Source: JAAUTT01 sp963846585 (lineage in GTDB: Bacteria > Bacteroidota > Bacteroidia > Bacteroidales > JAAUTT01). From it: a stretch of DNA of 64,000 bases. Below the pieces are notes generated by a model, which ran no database searches, was not told the origin of the DNA, and worked only from the letters and a program-made list of their open reading frames with translations. Location of the stretch: NCBI GenBank assembly GCA_963846585.1, contig CAWJWO010000018.1, forward strand, positions 248,001-312,000. The letters are read 5' to 3'. Below are positions 17,358 to 27,071 of this stretch, piece after piece (within the stretch, counting starts at the first letter, position 1; every line of letters starts with the position of its first letter). A program made the translations under genes and the position numbers.

Positions 17358-19448
17358 TTAAATCAAATGTGTAAATACCAGAAGAATATCAATAAGTTTT
17401 ATTCCAATAAAAGGAATGATGATACCTCCAATGCCATAGATCAAAATATTTAATGCAAGAACCCTGTTAGCAGAAATAGGCCTGTATTTTACCCCTTTCA
17501 AAGCTAAAGGTATAAGGGCAATTATAATCAGTGCATTGAATATTACAGCACTTAATATAGCACTCTCAGGAGTAGCCAGCTTCATAATATTTAGTATGCT
17601 TAACGGCGCTATTCCTGATGAAGTTACATACAATAAAGTTGCAATAGCAGGAATTATGGCAAAATACTTAGCCACATCGTTTGCTATACTAAAGGTAGTT
17701 AAGGCCCCACGGGTCATAAGTAATTGTTTTCCGGTTTCAACCACTTCAATAAGTTTTGTGGGATTGCTGTCCAGGTCGACCATATTACCTGCCTCACGTG
17801 CAGCCTGTGTCCCTGTGTTCATCGCTAGGCCGACATCTGCCTGAGCCAGGGCCGGGGCATCATTTGTGCCATCGCCTATCATTCCTACCAGATGTCCGTT
17901 TGCCTGTTCTTCTCTTATCCGTCGTAATTTATCTTCAGGTTTTGCCTCTGCCATAAAGTCGTCAACACCTGCCTCAGCTGCAATAGCTGCTGCAGTCAGG
18001 GCATTGTCCCCGGTAATCATTACGGTTTTTATTCCCATTTGCCTGAGTTCGGCAAAGCGCTGTTTTATCCCTCCTTTTACAATATCTTTGAGGTGGATAA
18101 CCCCCAATACTTTGTTGTCTTCTGCTACAACCAAAGGTGTTGCCCCTTGTCTGGCAATTTCTGTAACCACATCCTGAATTTGTTGCGGGTAAAATCCATT
18201 GTTTGTTTGTATAAAGGTACGAATGGCTTCCGATGAACCTTTCCTGATATGATGAATTTTACCATCCTGAGCTTTTATGTCAGCTCCGCTCATCCTGGTT
18301 TGTGCAGAAAACTGAATAAACGAGGCTTGCAGGTTATGCATATCCCGTCCGCGTATATTGAACTTTTCTTTTGCAAGAATAACAATAGAACGGCCTTCAG
18401 GAGTTTCATCCGACAAAGAAGAAAGTTGGGCAGCATCGGCCAGTTCTTCAACAGATACACCCTCAGCCGGGATAAAATCTGTTGCCATCCGGTTTCCAAG
18501 GGTAATAGTCCCTGTTTTGTCAAGTAACAAAACATCAGTATCACCGGCTGCTTCAATAGCTTTTCCACTTGTAGCGATGACGTTCTTGCGCAATAACCTG
18601 TCCATTCCGCTAATGCCTATAGCACTCAATAAACCTCCTATAGTTGTCGGGATCAGGCATACAAGAAGAGAAATCAATACAGGTAGCGACAGGTTTTGAT
18701 TTTGTGATACTCCGGATGCATGTAAACTGTAACTATAATAAGCAGGCATACACACTACTACAAGTAGGAATATAATAGTAAGACCTGATAACAATATAAT
18801 TAAAGCTATTTCGTTTGGAGTTTTCTGGCGTTTTGCACCTTCAACGAGGGCAATCATTCTGTCTAAAAAGGTATTTCCTGAATCAGAGGTAACTTTTATT
18901 TTAATCCTGTCGCTTATTACCTTTGTTCCTCCTGTAACTGCACACCTGTCTCCTCCGCTTTCACGTATCACAGGTGCAGATTCCCCGGTTATTGCAGATT
19001 CGTCAACACTGGCAATACCATCAATAACGTCCCCGTCGGCAGGAATAACATCCCCTGCTTCACATATAACGATATCGCCTTTTTTAAGATCATTTGCCGG
19101 TACAATTTCTTCCTGATTTTGTACAAGTTTACGGGCCTTTGTAGTTGTACGGCTTTTACGTAAACTATCAGCCTGGGCTTTTCCCCGGCCTTCAGCAACG
19201 GCCTCAGCAAAATTGGCAAACAAAACTGTAAACCATAACCATATCGTGATTTGTAAATTAAAGCCGGAATAATGTCCCCTGAATATATCAGATAAAACCA
19301 CACCGGTTGTTAACAATGCACCTATACCTACAATGAAAATAACCGGGTTTTTAATCAATATCGCCGGATTTAATTTTAAAAATGAATCCAGGATAGCCTG
19401 TGAGGCTATTTTTCCGGTAAACAATTTATTTATATTTCGTTCCTTCAT
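17358..19448 (-). CDS. kdpB: Potassium-transporting P-type ATPase KdpB
   Basis: The 696-aa catalytic subunit hydrolyses ATP to drive potassium uptake through KdpA. The actuator loop TGES is at residues 154-157, and the phosphorylated Asp310 lies in LLLDKTGTI. The MIGDGTNDAPALAQ hinge motif is near residue 515. Hydrophobic segments sit at ~35-80, 215-275 and in the C-terminal 120 residues. Length is typical. It sits between kdpA and kdpC; the kdpA-kdpB gap of 120 bases holds an inverted word repeat. Confidence 0.97.
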   Translation of the reverse strand: MKERNINKLFTGKIASQAILDSFLKLNPAILIKNPVIFIVGIGALLTTGVVLSDIFRGHYSGFNLQITIWLWFTVLFANFAEAVAEGRGKAQADSLRKSRTTTKARKLVQNQEEIVPANDLKKGDIVICEAGDVIPADGDVIDGIASVDESAITGESAPVIRESGGDRCAVTGGTKVISDRIKIKVTSDSGNTFLDRMIALVEGAKRQKTPNEIALIILLSGLTIIFLLVVVCMPAYYSYSLHASGVSQNQNLSLPVLISLLVCLIPTTIGGLLSAIGISGMDRLLRKNVIATSGKAIEAAGDTDVLLLDKTGTITLGNRMATDFIPAEGVSVEELADAAQLSSLSDETPEGRSIVILAKEKFNIRGRDMHNLQASFIQFSAQTRMSGADIKAQDGKIHHIRKGSSEAIRTFIQTNNGFYPQQIQDVVTEIARQGATPLVVAEDNKVLGVIHLKDIVKGGIKQRFAELRQMGIKTVMITGDNALTAAAIAAEAGVDDFMAEAKPEDKLRRIREEQANGHLVGMIGDGTNDAPALAQADVGLAMNTGTQAAREAGNMVDLDSNPTKLIEVVETGKQLLMTRGALTTFSIANDVAKYFAIIPAIATLLYVTSSGIAPLSILNIMKLATPESAILSAVIFNALIIIALIPLALKGVKYRPISANRVLALNILIYGIGGIIIPFIGIKLIDILLVFTHLI

Positions 19449-19481
19449 ACTTTATTTTTTTATTAAATTGGATCATTAATA

Positions 19482-19568
19482 GGTTGTAAACGTTGTAGAA
19501 GTTGTAAAGGTTGTAAGGTTGTAAAAGTTGAAAATATTCTGACAACCAACAACTAACAACTTACAACT
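19482..19568. repeat. Inverted GTTGTAA / CAACTAA word repeats between kdpA and kdpB
   Basis: GGTTGTAA-type units run 19482-19530, and complementary CAACAACTAACAAC-type units run 19542-19568. They could form a hairpin in the middle of the kdp transcript, with a possible effect on the relative expression of kdpA and kdpB. Confidence 0.7.
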
Positions 19569-19571
19569 ATA

Positions 19572-21257
19572 TTAAAAGGTTACACCGAGGTTCATAAGCA
19601 AATGTTCGACAATAGGCCCCAATGCCAGTGGCGGGAAAAAAGTCAACCCTCCAACAATCAGAACCACACTTAATAATAGCAATACAAACAACCAGTTATC
19701 AGTTCTGAAAGTACCTGATGAAACTGGCGTGATCTTTTTCTTAGCCATATTTCCAGCTATTGCCATTACCGGGACTATAACTCCAAAACGTCCGATAAGC
19801 ATGCCGAATCCTATCATCAGGTTATAGAATACCGTATTGGCATTAATACCGGCAAAAGCACTACCATTATTTCCGGCAGCCGAGGAGAATGTATATAATA
19901 TTTCTGACAACCCGTGAGGCCCTGAATTATTCAGGCCTGCTAATCCGGCTGGCACCGTGCAGGCTATTGCTGAAAACAATTTGATAACTATGGAAGGGGC
20001 CAAAACGGCGAAAATGGCCATTTTCACTTCAAATGCCTCCACCTTCTTTCCAAGGAATTCAGGAGTACGCCCAACCATTAGGCCTGCAATGAATACTGTA
20101 AGGATAACAAAGATTATGATACCGTATAGCCCTGAACCTACCCCTCCAAAAATAATTTCTCCAAGCATTAGGTTAAACATGCAAACCAAACCAGACAAAG
20201 GAGATAAACTATCATGCATGCAGTTTACCGCTCCACACGATGTATTGGTAGTTACTACGGAATATAAAACGCTATTAGCTATGCCAAAACGGGTTTCTTT
20301 TCCTTCCATACTCCCGGCAACATTCAAAACATGATTATAACTATATTCCGACCAAAGGGAAATTGCAAGTCCTGAAGCAAACATAATAAACATAGTAATA
20401 AATATTGTCCAGGCCTGGCGTTTGGAATTGACATAATGCCCATAGGTAAATATTAAGCCGGCCGAAATTATTATTAAGGCAAGCATTTGTAAAAAATTTA
20501 TTAACGGTGTAGGATTTTCGAAAGGATGGGCACTATTTGCGCCAAAAAAACCTCCTCCATTTGTACCTAATTGTTTTATAGCAATTTGTGATGCTGCCGG
20601 TCCGAGAGGAATTACCTGGTGGGCCCCCTGAAGGGTAGTTGCATTGGCATAATGCGAAAAGGTTTGCACAGCTCCCTGTCCGACTAGTACCATAGTAAAT
20701 ACAATTGACAAGGGCAACAAAATATAAACAACACTTCGGGTTATATCAACCCAAAAATTACCTATATTTTCAGTGGTTTTTCTTGCTAATCCTCTTATTA
20801 ATGCTAATACAACTGCAATCCCCGTACTTGCACTTAAAAAATTCTGGACAGTTAATCCCATCATTTGAACAAAATAACTAAGAGTATTTTCACCATTATA
20901 AGACTGCCAGTTGGTATTGGTGATAAAGCTTGCAGCAGTATTAAAGGAAAGATGCCACGATACATTTGGCAAATGTTCCGTATTAAGGGGCAGGTAGGCC
21001 TGAAATATCTGCAGCAAAAACAAAAGTATCATGCCAAACAGGTTAAAAAACAATAAACCATACAGGTACTTCTTCCAGTTCATTTCTTCATCGCTACGTA
21101 TACCTGATATCCTGTAAATAGTTTTTTCAAGCCAGCCAAAAACTGGTATCATCATATGGCGTTTACCAATAAACACTTTGGCCATATAATTCCCCAATAT
21201 GGGAGCCAAAGCTATCATTACCAGAATATAAAGAATAATTTGAATTGCTTCGTTCAT
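19572..21257 (-). CDS. kdpA: Potassium-transporting ATPase KdpA subunit
   Basis: The 561-aa channel-like subunit binds and conducts potassium. About ten membrane segments are visible, with four pore-loop repeats containing filter-like sequences: NTNWQSYNGE, TNGGGFFGANSAHPF, TNTSCGAVNCMHDS and AAGNNGSAFAG. Length and order match the superfamily of K+ transporters. It follows kdpF closely and precedes kdpB. Confidence 0.97.
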   Translation of the reverse strand: MNEAIQIILYILVMIALAPILGNYMAKVFIGKRHMMIPVFGWLEKTIYRISGIRSDEEMNWKKYLYGLLFFNLFGMILLFLLQIFQAYLPLNTEHLPNVSWHLSFNTAASFITNTNWQSYNGENTLSYFVQMMGLTVQNFLSASTGIAVVLALIRGLARKTTENIGNFWVDITRSVVYILLPLSIVFTMVLVGQGAVQTFSHYANATTLQGAHQVIPLGPAASQIAIKQLGTNGGGFFGANSAHPFENPTPLINFLQMLALIIISAGLIFTYGHYVNSKRQAWTIFITMFIMFASGLAISLWSEYSYNHVLNVAGSMEGKETRFGIANSVLYSVVTTNTSCGAVNCMHDSLSPLSGLVCMFNLMLGEIIFGGVGSGLYGIIIFVILTVFIAGLMVGRTPEFLGKKVEAFEVKMAIFAVLAPSIVIKLFSAIACTVPAGLAGLNNSGPHGLSEILYTFSSAAGNNGSAFAGINANTVFYNLMIGFGMLIGRFGVIVPVMAIAGNMAKKKITPVSSGTFRTDNWLFVLLLLSVVLIVGGLTFFPPLALGPIVEHLLMNLGVTF

Positions 21258-21279
21258 AAGTATTTCTATTTAAGTTATT

Positions 21280-21534
21280 TTAAAATTTTTCCGGTTTTAA
21301 GAGAGTATATACAAGATAAATCATTAAAAGAACAGCAATAATGCCCCCTATAATGTAACTTAATGAACCATTTGAAAACGAATGTTTTGTTGTCACTAAT
21401 GTAATCATCGCCATATTGGCTCTGTCCCCGGCCATATGTACCAGAGCAGATCCATTTGCCGTATAGAGGGTTAAAGGTAATATTGCTACTAAACAAATTA
21501 ATAATCTGATTGCTAAAATAATTTTCCTGTTCAT
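21280..21534 (-). CDS. kdpF: KdpF-like small membrane protein, extended
   Basis: The 84-aa product ends with YIIGGIIAVLLMIYLVYTLL, a single membrane span that matches the small KdpF subunit in sequence style and position just before kdpA. KdpF helps stabilise the complex. I chose the ATG at 21534 because AAAGGGA lies 6-8 bases upstream. The frame is open further to 21609 but those residues look non-coding. The usual KdpF is only ~30 residues; here an extra N-terminal hydrophobic segment (residues ~4-25) and a polar loop precede it. Translation from an internal ATG would give a shorter, standard form. Confidence 0.65.
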   Translation of the reverse strand: MNRKIILAIRLLICLVAILPLTLYTANGSALVHMAGDRANMAMITLVTTKHSFSNGSLSYIIGGIIAVLLMIYLVYTLLKPEKF

Positions 21535-21598
21535 AATTGTTTCCCTTTTATTATTAAATTGAGTCTTACAATGATTTGTAATCACAAAATTATCAGTA

Positions 21599-21606
21599 CA
21601 AAAATA
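21599..21606 (-). promoter_or_regulatory. Candidate -7 box for the kdp operon
   Basis: Read on the minus strand, TATTTTTG matches TAnnTTTG and would start transcription ~60 bases before the kdpF ATG. No matching -33 element is evident at the normal spacing, which could fit an activator-dependent (KdpE) promoter but is weak evidence. Confidence 0.35.
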
Positions 21607-21720
21607 CAATGGATATTATAAAGAAAATATAAAAATATCGATCCCTGATATAAGGATTTTATAAAAATTCCGGTTAATAGTTGTTAGTTATACGAATTTA
21701 GGGTTAACTTTTATATTAGT

Positions 21721-21854
21721 TTTACCACAAAGGAGCACTAAGTCAATCACTAAGGTACACAAAGGATAATCTAATTTATACATGATTTCATTATTTTAAA
21801 AAACTTGTTCCTTTGCGTTCCTTTGTGTAAACCTTTGTGATCTTTGTGGTTTAA
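21721..21854. repeat. Inverted ACAAAGG / CCTTTGT repeat pair
   Basis: The left arm 21721-21768 has ACCACAAAGG and CACAAAGG words, and the right arm 21805-21854 has TTCCTTTG, CCTTTGTG and CTTTGTGGT words. The arms are complementary and enclose ~36 bases. It lies between kdpF and the C10 peptidase gene. Confidence 0.7.
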
Positions 21855-21875
21855 ATTTTTCGACTCTTAATTCGC

Positions 21876-22008
21876 ATTAGTTGTTAGTTGTTAGTTTTTA
21901 GTTGCTGGTTGTTAGTCGTTTGTTTCAGGTTACAAGTTGCAGGTTTCACGTCCTTTCACGTCACAAGTCCCACGTCACACGTCCCACGTGCCACGTCTTT
22001 TTCCCATC
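21876..22008. repeat. TTGTTAG and CGTCCCA word block after the C10 peptidase gene
   Basis: TTGTTAG/TTGCTGG units (21876-21925) pass into TTTCACGT and CGTCCCA-type units (21945-22000), ending next to the peptidase gene stop. A similar CGTCCCA block lies on the other side of the gene at 25240-25303 in the same orientation. Confidence 0.7.
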
Positions 22009-22014
22009 ATCACT

Positions 22015-25000
22015 TTAATGTCTTATCATTACCTTATATGTTACATTTTCAGGTTTTTTGTAAACCTGTAAAAAATATAACCCGTTAGCTAAATTTTGAA
22101 CAGGAACCTGCACGATATTTGAATTTGTCTGTTCTTCAAAAACCTTTTCCCCTGCAAGATTAAATAATTTAACAGAAGTGATTGTACTGTCTGAAATTAT
22201 ACAAATCAGATTAGTTGCAGGATTAGGAAAAATCAGGTCAGGTATTTTTTTAAATTGATAAAAACTATCTAAAAGGAAAGTAATATTTACAAAATTTTCT
22301 TTTGCATTTACAGTTACATTTCCATAATCAACATATTCATCACCCTTTAAAACTGAATAAATATATGTTTCGGCGGAATCAAGATTTGAAAATTGTGCCT
22401 TTCCCTTGATGTCAGTATACTTTAAAGAATCGTTAAAATATATGGATATTCCCTCTACCGGACTGTTTAAAAGATTATTAACCCTGAAAGTAACAGAACC
22501 GGTATTAATAATTATGGTATCAAGTATTATTTTTATAGTAGTATCGCTTTGTATATTGTATTTATCTTCAAAAGTTTCATATCTATACTTTGAGAACGTA
22601 AAAGTATAAGGATTACCAGCCTTGCTTATATTGAATACTGCATCTCCGGAAGAATTATCTGAAATATATATAAAACCGTTGTCTATGTTTACATTAGGTA
22701 AAACATTATTGTTTTGATCTACCACGTGAAAAGTTACATTATATGTAATTATTGGGGAAAATGACCCAATCCATTTATAAATACCAGCTCCATTAAGATT
22801 ATCAGAATAATAGGAGCCCCCCCATCCTATAGCCGCGGATTTAAACCGTATTTCATTCATATTGATACTTTCATCAATTATATTAAAAGTAGAATCATCG
22901 TCAGTACTTAATTGAGTGTAACCTCGAAAATCAATCCAGGTAGATTTGGTGCCCGGAATAAATATCAGATTTGTCATGGGGTTATTTTCAATATATTTAG
23001 TCCATGTTTTACCGGCGTTTTGAGTTTTATATACTGCCTGGGAGGACAAACCTTCACCTATATGGGCAAAAACATTCAGGCTATCTTTAAATTTAACATA
23101 ATAAGTTGTTATTAATGAACTAAAAATACTATCCTGAACACTCCAGGTAAGTCCCTTATCAAAGGATTTATATAACCTTCCATCTCCGGTTCCAAACCAG
23201 ATTGAATTATTATAAGCATCATAACTGTTTTCCAAACCTGCTTCATTATTTTTTGCAGGTGGAATATTATTGGCAAGTACCCTGTTCCACTGGTTCCCAC
23301 CATTATTTGTAGTGTATACTACAAATTGGTTTTCATAAGAATCGCCCATGCAAATACCATTGTCTGCGTCAAAGAAATATACCCAATCGGCCCAACTGTT
23401 CGAGAAATCTGCTGAAGGCTGATTAGCCCAGGTTATACCTCCATCACTTGTAAATAAAATAGCTCCCCCGGTCCCGTTCCCGGGATTAAAACAAGCATAG
23501 GCCCTTTGTGAATCGATGCCAAAAATATTTGATAAAGAAAGACTACTGATTGCCGGATTTGAAATATATCCTGAATGCCAGTTTAAACCACCGTCAGAAG
23601 TTGTTGTAAAAAGGTTATCGGACCCTCCAAGTGTTGCCCATACTACCAATGAATCAACAATTGATAAATAACTAATACTTAAACCTTCATCAGAAGGGAT
23701 TATATGTTGCAGTTTCCAGCATCCTGAAGTTAAATTATTAAATACATAAAAAACTACACTGTCAGTACAACTCATTTGGTTATTTGATGCAATAATTTTA
23801 AGATTATGTCTTCCTGAAGCCAGATTTTTAGCCGGATAACTAAAGGTGTAAGGAGCATTAATAACCGAATCCTTAAGTATATTATCAATAAAAAGGTTAA
23901 TAATTTTAGGTTTGCCATTTAAAATATTCACATTAACTATAATCGAAGAGTCTGAATTTATGACTGACTGGTCAACTGGATCAGTTAATTCACATTCAAT
24001 TTGACTGGTGTTAGTTAATGGTTTTATTTGTGTAATAATAGAATTATAATAATTCCAATATGTTAAACTATCGTTTGGGACCTGATTTAGTGCTCTGATA
24101 GCAAAATAACCATCATAATCTCCTCCCCAGCCCCAATTAAAATGAAATTTTGTCGGAAAGGAATTATCATATCCGTCACAAACAAAACAATGTCCTTCAG
24201 ATGAACTGCTATACCCGGTGTAAATAACCGGCCGTTTATTATCCATTTCAAGTTTAATCTGTGATATCCAAAGTTCAATTCCAATAGTATCAGTTGGTAT
24301 ATAACTTATAAACACTGAATCATTATAGCCGAAATAGTTAATTAAAGCTGGCGGGACACTTTCAGAATATGCTCCTGACCCGGTTGGACCATAATCCATA
24401 TCAATAGAAACACCACAATGATATATTAACTGAGCTACTTCCTTATTAGGTCTCAATAATGAATCCGGCATGGCGGCCCAATTATAATTTGTATTCCCAA
24501 AATTGGCCGAAAGATATCCATAATTAGATAAATATGAATTAGAACCGTTCCCTTTAGGAGGATATTCGTAATATTTCATAACCTGCGCCATAGCAGTGGC
24601 GACACAACCAGTTGGCACATGGCCATTATATCCGTATGGCGAATCCGGATCAGCCGGACATGAATCGTTATAAAACTGAGTTTGGTTCCATCTACATTTT
24701 AAAAGTGGATCAACGTATATGTTATTAACTTTAAAGTTATTATTCAAGGCATCCTCCCATTCCGCCGCAGATGATTTATTTTGAACGTTATCTTTTGCGG
24801 CGGACCTAATTTGACCTGAAATATCATCCAACCATAATCTGGCAGAAGGGTTTATATTACTTTCATCAGCATATCCTTCAATAGAATATGCAAGTATCGG
24901 TGTTGCAACATCATCTGCCGCGATAATAACCCAACCCCCTCCTTCAAAATTGAAAACATAGTATGTTGGAATACTATCCTTTAAAGAAACATAGGAGCTT

Positions 25001-25182
25001 TTTATAGTTAACCCGTTCGCAAGTATGGTTTTATATTTGAAAAAATTATTTGCTGCCTTTTGGGCAGTATCCTTTGGAATTGATTTTGAAAATAAGTCAG
25101 TACAAAGAATTAATATTACAAATATTGCTACTAACCGTCTGATTAAAGGAAAATTCAGCCTCATTATTATAGTTTTATTCAT
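22015..25182 (-). CDS. Secreted C10-family cysteine peptidase with T9SS sorting domain
   Basis: The 1055-aa protein begins with a signal peptide (the start may be Met1 or Met7; hydrophobic stretch to about residue 32). A propeptide-like region follows (35-130), then a streptopain-type (C10) peptidase domain with catalytic Cys193 in VPTGCVATAMAQ and His331 in SSSEGHCFVCDGYD. Residues ~470-780 contain Ycf48/BNR-type repeats (TSDGGLNWHSG, TNNGGNQWNR, FDKGLTWS). Two small carboxypeptidase-regulatory-like repeats occupy ~810-960. The last ~75 residues (FPNPATN...VKLFNLAGEKV...GLYFLQVYKK) are a T9SS type A sorting domain. It probably works outside the cell in protein degradation. Confidence 0.88.
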   Translation of the reverse strand: MNKTIIMRLNFPLIRRLVAIFVILILCTDLFSKSIPKDTAQKAANNFFKYKTILANGLTIKSSYVSLKDSIPTYYVFNFEGGGWVIIAADDVATPILAYSIEGYADESNINPSARLWLDDISGQIRSAAKDNVQNKSSAAEWEDALNNNFKVNNIYVDPLLKCRWNQTQFYNDSCPADPDSPYGYNGHVPTGCVATAMAQVMKYYEYPPKGNGSNSYLSNYGYLSANFGNTNYNWAAMPDSLLRPNKEVAQLIYHCGVSIDMDYGPTGSGAYSESVPPALINYFGYNDSVFISYIPTDTIGIELWISQIKLEMDNKRPVIYTGYSSSSEGHCFVCDGYDNSFPTKFHFNWGWGGDYDGYFAIRALNQVPNDSLTYWNYYNSIITQIKPLTNTSQIECELTDPVDQSVINSDSSIIVNVNILNGKPKIINLFIDNILKDSVINAPYTFSYPAKNLASGRHNLKIIASNNQMSCTDSVVFYVFNNLTSGCWKLQHIIPSDEGLSISYLSIVDSLVVWATLGGSDNLFTTTSDGGLNWHSGYISNPAISSLSLSNIFGIDSQRAYACFNPGNGTGGAILFTSDGGITWANQPSADFSNSWADWVYFFDADNGICMGDSYENQFVVYTTNNGGNQWNRVLANNIPPAKNNEAGLENSYDAYNNSIWFGTGDGRLYKSFDKGLTWSVQDSIFSSLITTYYVKFKDSLNVFAHIGEGLSSQAVYKTQNAGKTWTKYIENNPMTNLIFIPGTKSTWIDFRGYTQLSTDDDSTFNIIDESINMNEIRFKSAAIGWGGSYYSDNLNGAGIYKWIGSFSPIITYNVTFHVVDQNNNVLPNVNIDNGFIYISDNSSGDAVFNISKAGNPYTFTFSKYRYETFEDKYNIQSDTTIKIILDTIIINTGSVTFRVNNLLNSPVEGISIYFNDSLKYTDIKGKAQFSNLDSAETYIYSVLKGDEYVDYGNVTVNAKENFVNITFLLDSFYQFKKIPDLIFPNPATNLICIISDSTITSVKLFNLAGEKVFEEQTNSNIVQVPVQNLANGLYFLQVYKKPENVTYKVMIRH

Positions 25183-25199
25183 AAATTAAGGTTGGTAAA

Positions 25200-25303
25200 T
25201 GCAGGTTACAGGTTCCAGTTAGCAAATTGCAGGTTTTACTTCCCATGTCCCACGTCCCACGTCCCACGTCTCACGTTCCATGTCCCATGTCTCACGTCTC
25301 ATT
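25200..25303. repeat. CAGGTT and CGTCCCA heptamer block
   Basis: TGCAGGTTACAGGTT words are followed by seven or more CGTCCCA/TGTCCCA/CGTCTCA units from 25240 to 25303. They lie between the C10 peptidase start and the cbpM stop, and overlap the end of cbpM. Confidence 0.7.
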
Positions 25304-25594
25304 TGTTTCATATAGCCGAAGCCTGTTTTTAAGTGTAATAATCTCTTCCTGCATCAATGTAACTTTTTGCAGTAAAAAATTTATGGCTTCAATCCCTTCG
25401 AGGTTTATATCCAAATCATAATAGAAGGTAACAATTTTCTCCAATTGCCTGAGATGACCAGTGTCAATAAATTCCGATTCATCAATAGTGGTAATTTCTA
25501 TTAGTCCTGTCTGTTTTAATGAATTGATAAATGAAACCTCAATATTGTGGTTTATACAGAATTCATTTATGGATATCAAATTTGCTGTTTGCAT
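25292..25594 (-). CDS. cbpM: CbpM-type chaperone modulator
   Basis: The 100-aa protein has the features of the CbpM/MerR-like family: a small helix-turn-helix-like N-terminal part (ISINEFCINHNIEVSFINSL) and a helical C-terminal half (LEGIEAINFLLQKVTLMQEEI). CbpM binds the J domain of CbpA and blocks its action on DnaK. It lies 16 bases after the cbpA stop codon, the standard cbpA-cbpM order. Its last codons run into the CGTCCCA repeat block, so the C-terminus may have been altered by repeat growth. Confidence 0.82.
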   Translation of the reverse strand: MQTANLISINEFCINHNIEVSFINSLKQTGLIEITTIDESEFIDTGHLRQLEKIVTFYYDLDINLEGIEAINFLLQKVTLMQEEIITLKNRLRLYETNET

Positions 25595-25610
25595 TTGGTT
25601 TGAATTAAAA

Positions 25611-26495
25611 TTACGACCTGGATAATTCTGTAAATAATGATTTTTGCTTATCAGTTAAATTTGTAGGAATTTTAATGATATAGGTTATATATAAGTCGCC
25701 AAATTTTCCTTCATTTTTATAGACAGGGAATCCCTTGCCTTTCAGCTTAATTTTGCTGCCGTTCTGTGTTTCAGGCTTTACTTTTAACTTTACTTTTCCG
25801 TCTAAAGTATCCAGGGTAATTTCACCGCCTAATACGGCCGTAAATAAATCAAGGTTTACAGTTGTATATAAATCATTTCCCAATCGTTTAAATTTTGAAT
25901 GATTAGTAATTGAAAATGTTATATATAAGTCGCCGTTAGGCCCTCCGTTTATACCCTGGCCGCCATGACCTGCTATTTTAATTGCCTGGCCATTTTCTAT
26001 TCCTGCAGGAATAGTAATCCGGATATTTTTCCCGTTTACTGTAAGCGTTTGTTTTTGAGTTTTATATGCATTAATTAAATCGAGATGAAGTTCTGCATTG
26101 TAATCTTCGCCTCTGAATTTTACATGTCTTTTACCAGTGTTTGTAGCACCACCGAACATAGATTCAAAAAAATCGGAAAAATCACCTTCAAATTGAGTTC
26201 CTGAATACCTTTCCCTATCCGAACCTGCGGATTGCTGCCTGTTTTGTTTTGCACTTTCAAATTGTTCGGCATGATGCCAATCCTGCCCATATTGGTCGTA
26301 TTTCTTCCTTTTTTCCGGATCGCTTAGTACTTCATTCGCCTCATTTATCTCCTGGAATTTCTTTTTCGCATCTTTATCATTCGGGTTTAAGTCAGGGTGA
26401 TATTTCCTGGCAAGCCTGCGGTATGCGCTTTTGATAACCTTTGGCGTTGCAGTTTTTTCTATTTCTAATATTTTATAATAGTCTATGTAAGTCAT
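25611..26495 (-). CDS. cbpA: CbpA/DnaJ-type co-chaperone
   Basis: The 294-aa protein has a J domain at residues 3-68 with HPD in RKYHPDLNP, a linker with polar residues, and the two beta-barrel substrate-binding domains of DnaJ (from about 130: GEDYNAELHLDLINAYKTQK and KIKLKGKGFPVY). The zinc-finger domain is absent, as in CbpA. It delivers misfolded proteins to DnaK in the cytoplasm. Its partner cbpM follows directly. A second, unrelated J-domain protein is at 7754. Confidence 0.92.
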   Translation of the reverse strand: MTYIDYYKILEIEKTATPKVIKSAYRRLARKYHPDLNPNDKDAKKKFQEINEANEVLSDPEKRKKYDQYGQDWHHAEQFESAKQNRQQSAGSDRERYSGTQFEGDFSDFFESMFGGATNTGKRHVKFRGEDYNAELHLDLINAYKTQKQTLTVNGKNIRITIPAGIENGQAIKIAGHGGQGINGGPNGDLYITFSITNHSKFKRLGNDLYTTVNLDLFTAVLGGEITLDTLDGKVKLKVKPETQNGSKIKLKGKGFPVYKNEGKFGDLYITYIIKIPTNLTDKQKSLFTELSRS

Positions 26496-26535
26496 TTGCT
26501 TTTAGTATTGAGAAGCCCCTGAATAAAAAATATTT

Positions 26536-26560
26536 AACCCCAACCCTTAAAAAGGGGTCA
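26536..26560. repeat. Small CCCC/GGGG palindrome
   Basis: ACCCTTAAAAAGGGGT-type palindrome upstream of cbpA. A related version is at about 50691-50717 after tRNA-Gln. Function unknown; it could be a minor dispersed repeat. Confidence 0.5.
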
Positions 26561-26585
26561 TAACTGTCATCTGATCAAAGCAATA

Positions 26586-27071
26586 TTATTGCTGCCTTTT
26601 TATAAGTGAAAGCCTCCCTTCAATTCCTGATTCGAATAATATTATCCTCAACTCTTCATTAATCAGCATAATCCTTCCTTTGAGCAACGAATTCAGTTTT
26701 AAATCTTTTTTGTTGTCACCTATAAATAAATCACCTGTGTTTTCTAAAACCCAGTATCCTGAATTAAAGTTTAATTCGCTGATAGTTGCATCCCAAGAAA
26801 CAGTGCTGTCTTCATTAAAAGTTACATAAGATCCCAGTACCCTTCTAATAATTGAAGTAGCTCTCTGGTCATAGGTCCCGGCTGATTTACCTTCAATAAC
26901 TTTATCAAAATCGCCATAATTATTAATATAGGCTGTTTTTATCAAATCTCCGTTAATATATAACTCGCATTTATTCACTTCCCAGGTTCCAATAATATCT
27001 TTATCGGAATATTCCTGTGAAAATATATACTGATTGATTAGAAACGTTATTGATAATAATAAAAACTTCAT
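26586..27071 (-). CDS. Small exported protein, lipocalin-like
   Basis: The 161-aa product has a signal peptide (MKFLLLSITFLINQYIFS, cleavage likely near residue 18). The mature part is predicted beta-rich, with IGTWEVNKCELYINGD near its start and repeated strand patterns, similar in look to lipocalin-like domains found in many Bacteroidota exported proteins. No catalytic motif is seen. It stands alone, upstream of cbpA in the same direction by about 90 bases. The assignment to the lipocalin-like group is a pattern judgement. Confidence 0.55.
   Translation of the reverse strand: MKFLLLSITFLINQYIFSQEYSDKDIIGTWEVNKCELYINGDLIKTAYINNYGDFDKVIEGKSAGTYDQRATSIIRRVLGSYVTFNEDSTVSWDATISELNFNSGYWVLENTGDLFIGDNKKDLKLNSLLKGRIMLINEELRIILFESGIEGRLSLIKRQQ

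Noticed and set aside
17536..18699. Several open frames opposite kdpB
   Set aside because: They lie entirely inside the strongly conserved kdpB gene on the other strand and show no family signatures.
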